Shown here piece after piece: positions 31,662 through 40,824 of a stretch of DNA of 64,000 nt. The stretch comes from Alkalihalobacillus sp. LMS6 (GTDB lineage: Bacteria > Bacillota > Bacilli > Bacillales > Bacillaceae_D): contig NZ_CP093302.1 of assembly GCF_024362765.1 (NCBI RefSeq), positions 1,270,001-1,334,000 on the forward strand, in the 5' to 3' direction. The notes under the pieces were generated by a model. The model was not told the origin of the DNA. It did no database searches and saw only the letters and a list, made by a program, of their open reading frames with translations. The position numbers were made by a program, and so were the translations under genes. Within the stretch, counting starts at the first letter, position 1, and every line of letters starts with the position of its first letter.

Positions 31662-33499
31662 TACCGAACTGCTGCTTCCCATATCTTCATTGCTGGTCGA
31701 TTTGGCGACAAATCCTCTACATGACCACGATCTCTACCAACCCAAACAGAAGCTGTATAAGCATCTGTGAGCCCCGAGAAAGTTAAATCTCGATACTCAT
31801 TGGATGTTCCTGTCTTCCCACCCACATAGCCATTCGTTGCAAGCGTGATATCTCGGCCTGTTCCAGACTGCACCACTTCGCTCATTAACGTGCGAAGCTT
31901 ATCATTTGTTTCATTGCTCCAAATTTGTTGTGGCTCTTGCGTTGGCCATTCATAGATGATGTCATTATGCTCGTCATACACCCCTTTTATCGCCTTTGCA
32001 GGAGTGAATGCGCCGTCGTGAGCAAAGGTTTGGTATGCTTGGACCATTTCATATACAGACACATCAACAGTTCCTAGCGCAATCGAAATGTCTCGTTCTT
32101 CTGCATTTAATTGTTTAAATTGAAACGGTTCAAGATAACTTATACCTGTTTGAATCCCAATTGAATCTAATAAGTATTGTGCAGGGATGTTGTAGGAATG
32201 TTTAAATGCTTCTCGTAACGTGACGTAGCCTGGCTTTACATCATTGTAATTTGAAATACAGCCTAACGAGCGGTTTGTTTTTTCTTGTTCCGTACAATTT
32301 TCTCTAGGGTTTCCGTTGACGACTTTATCAATGGAATCATGCGTTTCTTCAAAGTAGGGAGCAAAGTCGATTAAAGGTTTGAATGCGGAACCGTGTGAGC
32401 GATAGGAATCTAGCGCAAGCATAAAATTGCCTTTTTCATAATCACGACCGTGGCTCATGGCGACGATCGACTGATCATCGTTTCGAATAACCATACCAGC
32501 ACCTTCTACATCAGACGGAAGTTCATGATAGAAACTCTCTTTTAATGTAGTTTGTCGATCAGGTTCAAGTGCTGTTTCAATTTTTATGCCTTGTTTAAGC
32601 AAGTCAGCTCGTCGGTCTTTCGCTTCCTCTTCGCCTAAGCCATCTACAGCTTGAATTAAAGCGACAAGTTCTTTCTCAACATAATCGGTATAATCGGGAT
32701 ACAAGTTTCGTAGATTTGAACGTCGAAGTTCGATTGTCTCCGCTTTTGCTTCCTCATACTCCTCATCGCTAATAAATTGTTCCTCTTTCATTTTAAGCAA
32801 AACCCATTCTTTTCGCTTGTTCGTATTATCAATCGCGTTAAAAGGGTCATAGATCGTCGGATTATTAGGAATCGCCGTTAAGAAAGCTATTTGTGCTAAA
32901 GAAAGTTGTTCAGCGTTTTCGCTGAAGTATAGTTGACTTGCAGCTTCAATGCCGTAAGCGTGGTTACCGAAATAAATAGAATTCAAATATAATTCTAATA
33001 TTTCTTCTTTTGAATAGCGTTGCTCAAGTTCATGGGCATAGAGGATTTCACTTACTTTTCGTTCGTACGTTTGCGAATGATCTAAGAAAATATTGCGAAC
33101 CATTTGCTGGGTAATCGTGCTAGCCCCTTGATCAATTTCACCACTGCTTACATTGGTAATAACTGCACGAGCAATACCAGACGCATCAAATCCCGGATGC
33201 TGAAAAAAGCGTCGATCTTCTGTCGCTACAAAAGATTGAAGTGCAAACTCAGGCATGTGTTCATAAGGTAAATAGTTTCGGTTAACACCGCCTTCTGAAG
33301 CCATTTCTGCGACAATTTGTCCGTTGCTTGCAACGATGGAGCTATTTGAAGAAAGATAAAGAATCTCATCATCAATATGTGTGCCAACAACTTGACCAAT
33401 CGTTTGGACGCTGCCTACCTCTGCAGAAGTGGAGCGGAAAAGAAATACACTACTTAGAGCAAACAATCCAATAAAAAACCAGCCAAAAAAAGTTTTCAT
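31661..33499 (-). CDS. Class A penicillin-binding protein (transglycosylase/transpeptidase)
   Basis: This bifunctional peptidoglycan synthase of about 612 residues has an N-terminal membrane anchor (FFGWFFIGLFALSSVFLF), then a GT51 transglycosylase domain with ATEDRRFFQHPG and GASTITQQMVRN, and a C-terminal transpeptidase with SxxK in GSAFKP, SxN in HSYNIP and KTGTS near the end. All catalytic motifs are intact. It is a short PBP1 with no C-terminal extension. ATG 33499 is favoured by AAAGTGAG 7 nt upstream; GTG 33511 is also open. It is divergent from prkA. A sporulation or cell-wall-repair role is possible (PbpG/PbpF-like). Confidence 0.9.
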   Translation of the reverse strand: MKTFFGWFFIGLFALSSVFLFRSTSAEVGSVQTIGQVVGTHIDDEILYLSSNSSIVASNGQIVAEMASEGGVNRNYLPYEHMPEFALQSFVATEDRRFFQHPGFDASGIARAVITNVSSGEIDQGASTITQQMVRNIFLDHSQTYERKVSEILYAHELEQRYSKEEILELYLNSIYFGNHAYGIEAASQLYFSENAEQLSLAQIAFLTAIPNNPTIYDPFNAIDNTNKRKEWVLLKMKEEQFISDEEYEEAKAETIELRRSNLRNLYPDYTDYVEKELVALIQAVDGLGEEEAKDRRADLLKQGIKIETALEPDRQTTLKESFYHELPSDVEGAGMVIRNDDQSIVAMSHGRDYEKGNFMLALDSYRSHGSAFKPLIDFAPYFEETHDSIDKVVNGNPRENCTEQEKTNRSLGCISNYNDVKPGYVTLREAFKHSYNIPAQYLLDSIGIQTGISYLEPFQFKQLNAEERDISIALGTVDVSVYEMVQAYQTFAHDGAFTPAKAIKGVYDEHNDIIYEWPTQEPQQIWSNETNDKLRTLMSEVVQSGTGRDITLATNGYVGGKTGTSNEYRDLTFSGLTDAYTASVWVGRDRGHVEDLSPNRPAMKIWEAAVR

Positions 33500-33584
33500 T
33501 GCCATACTCACTTTCTATCCAACGTATAAGTAAGTATATCATTCTTTTCATGGCGCGGACAGTCTCGCCTTTTCAGAAAAAGAA

Positions 33585-33613
33585 GCATGTTCATTTGATT
33601 CAATGCATATCGT
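33585..33613 (+). promoter_or_regulatory. Possible SigE-type promoter of prkA
   Basis: GCATGTT (33585-33591), 14 nt, CATATCGT (33606-33613). The -35 is one base from the SigE pattern KMATATT; the -10 matches only partly (CATACAHT). Plausible because prkA is a SigE gene in B. subtilis. Confidence 0.35.
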
Positions 33614-33651
33614 TAATTAATCTCGCTTACACGAGGATGGAGGTATACGAG

Positions 33652-35547
33652 TTGAATATCTTAAACAAAATTGAACAGTACCGTGACAATGAGGAACGCT
33701 TACGCTGGGAAGGAACGTTTGCTGAATACTTAGACCTAATCAAAGAAAAGCCGTGGGTTGCACAGACCGCTCACTCTCGTGTGTACAATATGATAAAAGA
33801 CGCTGGCGTGGAAGAGAAAGATGGAAAAAAAGAATACTCATTTTTTAAAGACTCCATTTATGGACTAGAAGAATCGTTAGAAAAGTTAGTAGAAGAATAC
33901 TTTCATTCTGCTGCGAAACGATTGGATGTACGAAAGCGAATTTTATTACTTATGGGTCCTGTGAGTGGAGGGAAATCTACCCTCGTTACGCTCTTAAAAA
34001 GAGGATTGGAAGACTATTCCCGAACAGAAAATGGTGCTGTATATGCGATAAAAGGGTGCCCGATGAATGAAGATCCGCTCCACCTTATTCCGCTCCATCT
34101 ACGAGAAGACTTTCAAAACGAATTCGGCATTAAAATTGAAGGGAATCTGTCTCCTTTAAATATGATGCGTTTGGAACAAGAATATGGCGGTCGGATTGAA
34201 GATGTCGTTGTTGAACGTGTTTTCTTTTCTGAAGATAAACGAACGGGCATTGGAACGTTTTCGCCATCTGATCCAAAATCCCAAGACATTGCCGATTTAA
34301 CAGGTAGTATTGACTTTTCGACGATTGCGGAATACGGATCTGAATCCGATCCTCGGGCCTATCGATTTGATGGCGAACTAAATAAAGCAAACCGTGGTAT
34401 GATGGAGTTTCAAGAAATGCTTAAATGTGATGAAAAGTTTCTATGGCATCTACTATCCTTGACGCAAGAGGGGAACTTTAAAGCAGGAAGATTTGCGCTC
34501 ATTTCAGCCGATGAACTCATATTGGCCCACACGAACGAATCAGAGTACAAATCGTTTATTTCGAATAAGAAAAATGAGGCGCTCCATTCCCGAATCATTG
34601 TCATGAAAATTCCATATAACTTAAAAGTGTCTGAAGAAGAAAGAATATACAAAAAAATGATTGCTGATAGTGATCTTTCACATGTCCATATTGCGCCGCA
34701 TGCACTCAAAGTTGCGTCTATTTTTACGATTTTGACTCGTTTAAAAGCGTCGCATAAAGCGGGGATTGACCTCGTTAAAAAGATGAAGCTTTATGACGGA
34801 GAATCAGTAGAAGGATTTAATCAACAAGATGTAAAAGAACTACAGTCGGAATTTAATGACGAGGGCATGAGCGGGATTGATCCGAGGTATGTTATCAACC
34901 GCATCTCTTCAGCGATTATTCGGAAACAGCTAACGTCCATTTCAGCACTAGACGTCTTGCGTTCAATCAAAGAAGGATTGGATCAACATGCGTCCATTTC
35001 AAAAGAAGACAAAGAACGATATACCGATTATATTACCATTGCACGTAAAGAGTATGATCTCATTGCCAAAGAAGAAGTTCAAAAAGCGTTTGTGTATTCG
35101 TATGAAGAATCGGCGAAAACGCTGATGGACAATTATTTAGATAATGTAGAAGCGTTTTGCAATAAAAATAAGTTAAGAGATCCGCTTACTGGTGATGAAA
35201 TGTCACCTGACGAAAAATTAATGCGCTCGATTGAAGAACAAATTGGCATTTCTGAAAATGCGAAAAAAGCATTTCGAGAGGAAATTTTAATTCGCATCTC
35301 TGCTTATGCGCGTAAAGGAAAACGTTTTGAATATAATTCTCATGAACGCCTTCGTGAAGCGATTCAGAAAAAGCTATTTGCGGATTTAAAAGATATTGTA
35401 AAAATAACAACATCCGTGAAAACACCAGACGAATCTCAGTTGAAAAAGATGAATGATGTAATCGCGCGACTGATTGATGAACATGGCTATAACTCGGTTT
35501 CGGCAAACGAATTATTAAGGTATGTCGGCTCTCTTTTAAACCGATAA
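33652..35547 (+). CDS. prkA: Serine protein kinase PrkA
   Basis: This 631-residue protein, identical in length to B. subtilis PrkA as I recall it, is an AAA+ ATPase-like kinase/protease acting in early sporulation (mother cell) and stress. Walker A GPVSGGKST (102-110) is followed by a Walker-B-like region near HLLSL and a helical C-terminal PrkA domain. TTG 33652 is chosen because GGAGG (33639-33643) sits 8 nt upstream and gives the family start (LNILNKIEQYR). In many Bacillus genomes prkA neighbours yhbH; here two genes lie between them. PrkA, YhbH and SpoVR form a functional set in many bacteria. Confidence 0.95.
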   Translation: MNILNKIEQYRDNEERLRWEGTFAEYLDLIKEKPWVAQTAHSRVYNMIKDAGVEEKDGKKEYSFFKDSIYGLEESLEKLVEEYFHSAAKRLDVRKRILLLMGPVSGGKSTLVTLLKRGLEDYSRTENGAVYAIKGCPMNEDPLHLIPLHLREDFQNEFGIKIEGNLSPLNMMRLEQEYGGRIEDVVVERVFFSEDKRTGIGTFSPSDPKSQDIADLTGSIDFSTIAEYGSESDPRAYRFDGELNKANRGMMEFQEMLKCDEKFLWHLLSLTQEGNFKAGRFALISADELILAHTNESEYKSFISNKKNEALHSRIIVMKIPYNLKVSEEERIYKKMIADSDLSHVHIAPHALKVASIFTILTRLKASHKAGIDLVKKMKLYDGESVEGFNQQDVKELQSEFNDEGMSGIDPRYVINRISSAIIRKQLTSISALDVLRSIKEGLDQHASISKEDKERYTDYITIARKEYDLIAKEEVQKAFVYSYEESAKTLMDNYLDNVEAFCNKNKLRDPLTGDEMSPDEKLMRSIEEQIGISENAKKAFREEILIRISAYARKGKRFEYNSHERLREAIQKKLFADLKDIVKITTSVKTPDESQLKKMNDVIARLIDEHGYNSVSANELLRYVGSLLNR

Positions 35548-35556
35548 TAGAACAAA

Positions 35557-35597
35557 AAGGCCCTCACTATGTCAAGAGGGTCTTCTTGTTCTTTTTT
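35557..35597 (+). terminator. Intrinsic terminator after prkA
   Basis: AAGGCCCTC pairs with GAGGGTCTT (one G-T pair). The T run follows after a short gap (CTTGTTCTTTTTT). Confidence 0.75.
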
Positions 35598-35654
35598 GCA
35601 TTTAGTGGTAATTTATGAATAGAATGTTGGCATTTAAGAAAGTGAGGAACGTTT

Positions 35655-36197
35655 TTGGCTGAAAATAGTGTGAAATCAGAGGCTTGGGGATGGGTAAAGG
35701 CCATTGCAATTGCATTAATTATCGCATTTGTAGTACGGACGTTTATTGTTACAAGCTTTGAAGTTCGTGGTGAGTCCATGGTACCAACTGCCGAAGACGG
35801 CGAACGATTCATTGTGAATCGACTAGCGTATCAATTTGGTGATCCTGATCGTTTTGATTTAATTGTGTTCCATGCAACGGAAGAAGATAGCTATATTAAA
35901 CGAATCATTGGGTTACCTGGGGATACGATTCGTTTTGAAGAGGATCAACTTTTTATTAACGACGAGCAGGTGGATGAGCCGTTCTTAGACGAAATCCAAG
36001 CAGCTTACAGTGGACAACAATATACAAATGACTTTGAATATGATGAGGTTGTTCCAGAAGATCACGTGTTTGTAGTAGGCGACAATCGCCCAAATAGTCA
36101 TGATAGTCGTGTTTTTGGTGCAGTTCATGAAGACGAAATCATTGGTAAAGTAGGCTTGCGTTTTTGGCCGCTATCGGAATTCGGTTTTATGGAATAA
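35655..36197 (+). CDS. Type I signal peptidase (SipS-like)
   Basis: This 180-residue membrane serine protease removes signal peptides from secreted proteins. One N-terminal helix (about 13-33) anchors it, followed by the catalytic Ser41 in RGESMVPT and Lys82 in YIKRIIGLPGD, then GDNRPNSHDSR. The Ser-Lys dyad and length fit the prokaryotic-type Sip family. TTG 35655 follows GAGGAACG at good spacing. It is monocistronic with a terminator. Bacillaceae usually carry several such genes, so it is not necessarily essential. Confidence 0.93.
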   Translation: MAENSVKSEAWGWVKAIAIALIIAFVVRTFIVTSFEVRGESMVPTAEDGERFIVNRLAYQFGDPDRFDLIVFHATEEDSYIKRIIGLPGDTIRFEEDQLFINDEQVDEPFLDEIQAAYSGQQYTNDFEYDEVVPEDHVFVVGDNRPNSHDSRVFGAVHEDEIIGKVGLRFWPLSEFGFME

Positions 36198-36211
36198 TTG
36201 AAATGGAAGTA

Positions 36212-36240
36212 AAAAGTGCTCATAGAGCGCTTTTTTTGTT
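36212..36240 (+). terminator. Intrinsic terminator after the signal peptidase gene
   Basis: AAAAGTGCTC pairs with GAGCGCTTTT (one G-T pair), followed by a run of T. Confidence 0.85.
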
Positions 36241-36275
36241 TTGGTAGCAGTAAATGCGAAAAATTGATTTGAAAA

Positions 36276-36315
36276 ATGAATCATTCATGAAAGCATTTAT
36301 GTATTATGAATCATT
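36276..36315 (+). repeat. Direct repeat ATGAATCATT upstream of the VOC gene
   Basis: The 10-mer ATGAATCATT occurs at 36276-36285 and 36306-36315, exactly 30 bp apart (about three helical turns), just upstream of a TATAAT at 36328-36333. It may be an activator or repressor site for the glyoxalase-like gene. Confidence 0.45.
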
Positions 36316-36360
36316 TTGATTTTTCCATATAATAGACGTATCACGCGAGGAGGCGTTCTG

Positions 36361-36723
36361 ATGATCATCGGTTTGCATCATGTACAAATAACCATTCCAA
36401 CGGGAGAAGAGAAAAGGGCATTCGCATTCTATCATACCTTTTTAGGATTAAAACAAATTGATAAACCTGCAAGCCTGGCTGGTAGAGGAGGGTTTTGGCT
36501 AACGCTTGGAGATGTTGATGTTCATGTAGGAACAGAAAAGGACGTTGATCGTTTGCAAACAAAAGCACACCTTGCCTATCAAGTAGAGGATCTGCAAGAT
36601 TGGAGACGAAAACTCACTCAAACAGGAATTGAAATTTTAGAAGGCATACCGATTCCGGGATTTGATCGGTTTGAATTCCGTGATCCTTTTGGGAATCGAG
36701 TCGAGTTAATTCAAGCTAAGTAA
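36361..36723 (+). CDS. VOC (glyoxalase/dioxygenase) superfamily protein
   Basis: This 120-residue single VOC module has its first metal ligand in LHHVQITIP (His), a middle HVGTE, and the final Glu in the DPFGNRVELIQ strand; with two modules per dimer it builds one metal site. Likely roles are lyase, dioxygenase or antibiotic-binding; the substrate is unknown. GAGGAGG (36348-36354) fixes ATG 36361, and the upstream part of the open frame is not used. It stands alone between sip and yhbH. Confidence 0.82.
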   Translation: MIIGLHHVQITIPTGEEKRAFAFYHTFLGLKQIDKPASLAGRGGFWLTLGDVDVHVGTEKDVDRLQTKAHLAYQVEDLQDWRRKLTQTGIEILEGIPIPGFDRFEFRDPFGNRVELIQAK

Positions 36724-36781
36724 GTGAAAATCTAAGTGTGTGACTGAAAGGTTTAGCTTGTCCTCTTACAATTAATTAGCA

Positions 36782-36854
36782 ACTCTTGTGCAAGTGAAAC
36801 ATAGGATAAGTTAAGGCAAAGAAATCAATCCAATCCTATACTATGTGCAAGAGT
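36782..36854 (+). repeat. Long imperfect inverted repeat in the yhbH leader
   Basis: ACTCTTG (36782-36788) pairs with CAAGAGT (36848-36854), and ATAGGAT (36801-36807) with ATCCTAT (36833-36839). The nested arms could form a leader hairpin or a pair of protein-binding sites immediately before yhbH. No T run follows, so it is not a terminator. Confidence 0.5.
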
Positions 36855-36893
36855 ATCATCGTGTGCAAAAACGTTAATGGTAGGAGGGCAAGA

Positions 36894-38066
36894 ATGGAAA
36901 AAAACGATAAGCACCAGTACATTGTCTCTGAGGAAAACTGGTCCCTCCATCGCAAAGGATTTCAGGACCAACGTCGTCACCAAGAAAAAGTTCAAGATGC
37001 CATAAAGAAAAATTTACCTGACCTAGTCAGTGAGGAAAATATTGTTCTTTCAAACGGGAAAGACGTAATTCGCATTCCAATCCGTTCCCTTGATGAATAT
37101 AAGATCCGCTATAATTATGATAAGAATAAACATGTTGGCCAAGGAAAAGGCGATAGTAAAGTTGGCGATGTTGTTGCTCGTGATCCAAATGGTGATAAAC
37201 AAGCCGGAGCTGGTAAAGGTCAAGGCGCTGGAGATCAAGCAGGGGAAGACTACAATGAAGCAGAAGTTTCCATTGCTGAACTAGAAGAAATGATGTTTGC
37301 AGAGATGGAATTGCCACATCTTCAGAAAAAAGAAGAGCAAGAAATCGTTATTGAAAATATCGAGTTTAACGATATACGTAAAAAAGGCCTGATGGGTAAT
37401 GTAGATAAAAGGCGAACGATCCTTGCAGCAATCAAGCGGAACTCACTCGCTGGAAAAGCAGGAATCATGCCAATTTATAATGAAGATCTTCGTTTTAAGA
37501 CTTGGAATGAAACGATTAAACCTGAATCCAAAGCGGTTGTAATTGCAATGATGGACACAAGCGGTTCCATGGGACGGTTTGAAAAATATGTTGCCCGTAG
37601 CTTCTTTTTTTGGATGACTCGTTTTTTAAGAACGAAATACGAAAAAGTAGAGATTGAATTTATTGCCCATCATACAGAAGCAAAAGTAGTAAACGAAGAA
37701 GACTTCTTCTCAAAAGGTGAAAGCGGGGGGACGATATGTTCTTCTGCCTATCGGAAAGCTCTTGAACTCATTGATGAAAAATACAATCCATCCGCTTACA
37801 ACATTTATCCGTTTCACTTCTCAGATGGCGATAATTTAACGTCGGATAATGCACGTTGTTTAAAATTGGTCAAACAGCTGATGGACCGCTCCAATTTATT
37901 TGGCTATGGCGAAATCAATCAATACTCTCGTAACTCGACATTAATGGGCGCTTACAAAAATGTAAACGATCCACGGTTCATGCACTACATTCTTAAAGAA
38001 AAAGGGGACGTTTATCATGCCCTTAAGCATTTCTTTCAAAAAGAGGATCAGCAAGTAAACGCATAA
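36894..38066 (+). CDS. yhbH: Sporulation protein YhbH (UPF0229 family)
   Basis: This 390-residue protein belongs with PrkA and SpoVR in a three-protein sporulation/stress set. The N-terminal helical half has a Gly/Lys-rich linker ([11 protein letters not shown], then [13 protein letters not shown]), and the C-terminal half is a von Willebrand-A-like domain with a full MIDAS start, MMDTSGSMG. YhbH/YeaH is phosphorylated by or acts with PrkA in characterised relatives. ATG 36894 follows TAGGAGGG; the frame is open upstream but without a site. It is 1.3 kb downstream of prkA with two unrelated genes between. Confidence 0.93.
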   Translation: MEKNDKHQYIVSEENWSLHRKGFQDQRRHQEKVQDAIKKNLPDLVSEENIVLSNGKDVIRIPIRSLDEYKIRYNYDKNKHVGQGKGDSKVGDVVARDPNGDKQAGAGKGQGAGDQAGEDYNEAEVSIAELEEMMFAEMELPHLQKKEEQEIVIENIEFNDIRKKGLMGNVDKRRTILAAIKRNSLAGKAGIMPIYNEDLRFKTWNETIKPESKAVVIAMMDTSGSMGRFEKYVARSFFFWMTRFLRTKYEKVEIEFIAHHTEAKVVNEEDFFSKGESGGTICSSAYRKALELIDEKYNPSAYNIYPFHFSDGDNLTSDNARCLKLVKQLMDRSNLFGYGEINQYSRNSTLMGAYKNVNDPRFMHYILKEKGDVYHALKHFFQKEDQQVNA

Positions 38067-38131
38067 TTGACTCTTGTTTTTAGTCAGAAAACATTGATAA
38101 GTGGACGGTGATCATTGTCACAAAAAAACAA

Positions 38132-38161
38132 TTGACTTCTGTGAGAGGACTCGTGTATAAT
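38132..38161 (+). promoter_or_regulatory. SigA promoter of the proBA T-box leader
   Basis: TTGACT (38132-38137), an 18-nt spacer, TATAAT (38156-38161). Confidence 0.85.
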
Positions 38162-38167
38162 CACCTC

Positions 38168-38412
38168 TAACTTCATTTGTTCGTAATGCGTAGATCGGAA
38201 CAAGTAGGCGAAAGAATATGTAAAGAGAGTTGGTTTCATCGGCTGAAAGAACCAACCATTCCTTCTTTTGTTGAACCCTATTCCAGGAGCAATTGGCAAA
38301 ACCAATCGTCTCATTGACGTTATCAATGTTAAGTGGGCATTTTAGGATGCTAACAAAGGTGGTACCGCGGAGCTCTTCCGTCCTTATTTAAGGATGGAAG
38401 GGCTCTTTTTTT
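38168..38412 (+). ncRNA. T-box leader (proline tRNA-responsive) of proBA
   Basis: The T-box sequence AAGGTGGTACCGCG (38356-38369) is followed by a terminator formed by GAGCTCTTCCGTCC and GGATGGAAGGGCTC and a T run. In Stem I the specifier region reads TTGAACCCTATTCC: CCT (38277-38279) codes for proline (CCC is the overlapping alternative). The TGGT of the T-box would pair with an ACCA tRNA end. Uncharged tRNA-Pro should favour read-through into proB. Confidence 0.92.
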
Positions 38413-38430
38413 GTGAAGGGGGAGAAAAAA

Positions 38431-39531
38431 ATGCAGGGAACAATTGTCATAAAAATTGGAAGCAGTAGCTTAACAACTGCTACGGGACAATTAGATGAAC
38501 AACAGCTTAACAGTCATGTTGAGGCAATGGTATTTTTAATGAAACAAGGGTACCGCATTGTGCTTGTGACATCAGGCGCAGTAGCAGCAGGGTTCTCAAG
38601 CTTAGGATTTAAACGAAAGCCAAAAGGGATTGCGCAAAAACAAGCCTCAGCAGCAGTTGGACAAAGCTTACTCATGCAAGCATATATGGATGCCTTTAAA
38701 CAGCATGACTATATTGCAGCACAGCTGTTAATCACACGAGCTGATTTTGCTGATCAACAACGATTTTCTAATATCTCTCAAACGATTGGAGAATTAGTCA
38801 AACGAGGAGCGATCCCCATTATTAATGAGAATGACTCGACATCAATAGAAGAGTTAACCTTTGGGGACAACGATCGTTTATCTGCTCTTGTTAGTGGGAT
38901 TGTGCATGCGGATATGCTTTGCTTGTTTACTGATGTAAATGGCGTTTATGATCAGAATCCATTTTCCTATCCGAACGCAAAAAAATATCATTATCTCTCA
39001 GAAGTACCTGAAACCCTTTTAGAAGCGATGGATCAAACCACATCTGATGTTGGTACAGGTGGAATGTTCTCGAAACTGTCAGCAGCAAAAACAGCCATCG
39101 AACTTGGAGCAAACGTTTTTATTGGAACCGGAGAAGGGGAAGAGAAGTTTGCCGATGTGTTAGTAGGCAAAGGAGATGGCACGTATCTTGGCTCTTTTGC
39201 GAAAAATGCAATGTCGATGACCAAACAATACATTTTATATCATAGTAGCCCGAGGGGAACGATTTTTATTGATGATGGCGCGGCAAATGCATTGTTAAAG
39301 CAGCACCGCAGTTTACTTCCTGCAGGAATTGTTGATGTGAACGGCTCATTTAACATCGGTGAAATTGTTGATGTGCGTAGAGAGAATAACGAGGTTATCG
39401 GAAAAGGCAAAGTGAATTTTACAAACGAAGAGCTTGATTTATTAAAAGGCAAAAATAGTGCTGAAGTAATAAAAGCAACAAGTCGGTCGAAAAAAGCTGT
39501 CATTCATCGTAATTTTTGGGTGGCAATGTAA
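38431..39531 (+). CDS. proB: Glutamate 5-kinase
   Basis: This 366-residue enzyme phosphorylates glutamate, the first step of proline synthesis. It has the amino-acid-kinase fold (IVIKIGSSSL, VTSGAVAAGF, INENDSTS, FGDNDRLSA) and a C-terminal PUA domain (about 275-360), which is the long ProB type. AAGGGGG fixes ATG 38431 as the start; a GTG at 38413 is in frame but upstream of the site. It is controlled by the proline T-box and followed by proA 13 nt on. Feedback by proline acts on the kinase domain in this family. Confidence 0.95.
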   Translation: MQGTIVIKIGSSSLTTATGQLDEQQLNSHVEAMVFLMKQGYRIVLVTSGAVAAGFSSLGFKRKPKGIAQKQASAAVGQSLLMQAYMDAFKQHDYIAAQLLITRADFADQQRFSNISQTIGELVKRGAIPIINENDSTSIEELTFGDNDRLSALVSGIVHADMLCLFTDVNGVYDQNPFSYPNAKKYHYLSEVPETLLEAMDQTTSDVGTGGMFSKLSAAKTAIELGANVFIGTGEGEEKFADVLVGKGDGTYLGSFAKNAMSMTKQYILYHSSPRGTIFIDDGAANALLKQHRSLLPAGIVDVNGSFNIGEIVDVRRENNEVIGKGKVNFTNEELDLLKGKNSAEVIKATSRSKKAVIHRNFWVAM

Positions 39532-39544
39532 AGGGGATAGAAGG

Positions 39545-40789
39545 ATGGAAAAGGTCGAACAAATCGCTAAAAAAGCAAAGAAAGCAGCGCCAAGTATTGC
39601 CTTTGCGACGATAACTGCACGAAATGAAGCGTTAACCAAAATGGCTGACGCACTGCTAGATGAAAAACGCTTTTTGCTTACGGAAAATCAAAAAGATATT
39701 GACGAGGCGGAACAAAAGGGAACACCAAAACCATTAATTGATCGATTGTTATTAACAGAAGAGCGAATTGCAGACATGGCGGAAGGGATGCGACAGCTTG
39801 TTCAATTACCAGATCCAATTAATCAAACCCTTGAAACGATTGAACGTCCAAACGGATTAATTATGGAAAAACGAGTTGTTCCATTTGGTGTTTTTGGCAT
39901 GATCTATGAGGCACGCCCAAATGTAACGGTTGATGCTTGCGCCCTTGCTATCAAAACTGGAAATGCAGTTGTGCTGCGAGGCAGTGCCAGTGCAATGAAC
40001 TCAAATAAAGCCATTGTCACTGTATTAAAACAAGCGTTGACGGAAAGCACGATTAATACGGCTTGTATTCAGCTGATTAACGACCCATCACGAGAAGAAG
40101 CGAACCGTTTTATGAAATTAAAAGGCGATATTGATGTTTTGATTCCAAGAGGTGGCGCATCGCTCATCCAAACAGTGGTGAACGAAGCCACGATACCCGT
40201 CATTGAAACTGGCGTAGGAAATTGTCATGTATATTTATCGAAGCACGCAGATTTGGAGCTAGCTACATCGATTATCGTCAATGCGAAAACCCAACGACCT
40301 TCTGTTTGCAACGCAAGCGAAACGTTGCTAATTGATCAAGCGTTTGCGGACCGTCACTTGCAAAAGATTGCGGAAACCTTAATAGAAGAAGGCGTCACGT
40401 TAAAAGGTGACGAAAAAGCCCGAGCGATTTTTCCACATATGTTACAAGCGGATGAACAAGACTGGCGCACTGAGTATTTAAATTTAACCCTCGCCATTCG
40501 ATGTGTCGCGAATTTGGAAGAAGCGATTGACCACATTAATGAGTATGGAACAAAACATTCAGAAGCCATTGTCACGGAAAAGGATTCAGAAAGAGATTAC
40601 TTCTTCCAGGCTGTCGATGCTGCAGTCGTTTATCATAATGCTTCTACGCGATTTACAGATGGGTTCGAATTTGGTTTTGGCGCAGAAATTGGCATTAGTA
40701 CGCAAAAATTGCATGCAAGAGGACCGATGGGGTTACAAGCCCTTACGACCTACAAATATATCGTTAAAGGTACTGGGCAAATCAAGTGA
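39545..40789 (+). CDS. proA: Gamma-glutamyl phosphate reductase
   Basis: This 414-residue enzyme reduces glutamyl-5-phosphate to the semialdehyde with NADPH. The aldehyde-dehydrogenase-like core shows PFGVFGMIYEARPNVTVDA, VIETGVGNCHVYL and the catalytic Cys in QRPSVCNASETLL. It is 13 nt after proB and shares the T-box leader. A terminator follows. Together proB and proA supply proline, which is often also an osmoprotectant in alkaliphilic bacilli. Confidence 0.96.
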   Translation: MEKVEQIAKKAKKAAPSIAFATITARNEALTKMADALLDEKRFLLTENQKDIDEAEQKGTPKPLIDRLLLTEERIADMAEGMRQLVQLPDPINQTLETIERPNGLIMEKRVVPFGVFGMIYEARPNVTVDACALAIKTGNAVVLRGSASAMNSNKAIVTVLKQALTESTINTACIQLINDPSREEANRFMKLKGDIDVLIPRGGASLIQTVVNEATIPVIETGVGNCHVYLSKHADLELATSIIVNAKTQRPSVCNASETLLIDQAFADRHLQKIAETLIEEGVTLKGDEKARAIFPHMLQADEQDWRTEYLNLTLAIRCVANLEEAIDHINEYGTKHSEAIVTEKDSERDYFFQAVDAAVVYHNASTRFTDGFEFGFGAEIGISTQKLHARGPMGLQALTTYKYIVKGTGQIK

Positions 40790-40796
40790 AAACGAG

Positions 40797-40824
40797 AAGA
40801 CAAGTGAAGAAACTTGTCTTTTTT
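40797..40824 (+). terminator. Intrinsic terminator after proA
   Basis: AAGACAAGT pairs with ACTTGTCTT, followed by T residues. From here to 41071 I see no gene: a run of short out-of-frame codons and a final promoter-like AT-rich stretch. Confidence 0.9.

Noticed and set aside
33601-33640. A second SigE-like promoter for prkA (GCATATC, CTTACACG)
   Set aside because: The transcript would start inside or at the Shine-Dalgarno sequence, leaving no usable leader; the upstream pair at 33585-33613 is more sensible.
36276-36300. Catabolite-responsive (cre) site ahead of the VOC gene
   Set aside because: ATGAAAGCATTTAT lacks the central CG required by the cre pattern.
36810-36850. SigE promoter for yhbH
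   Set aside because: TATACTAT (36837-36844) resembles the -10 but no -35 at correct spacing fits, so it is not claimed.
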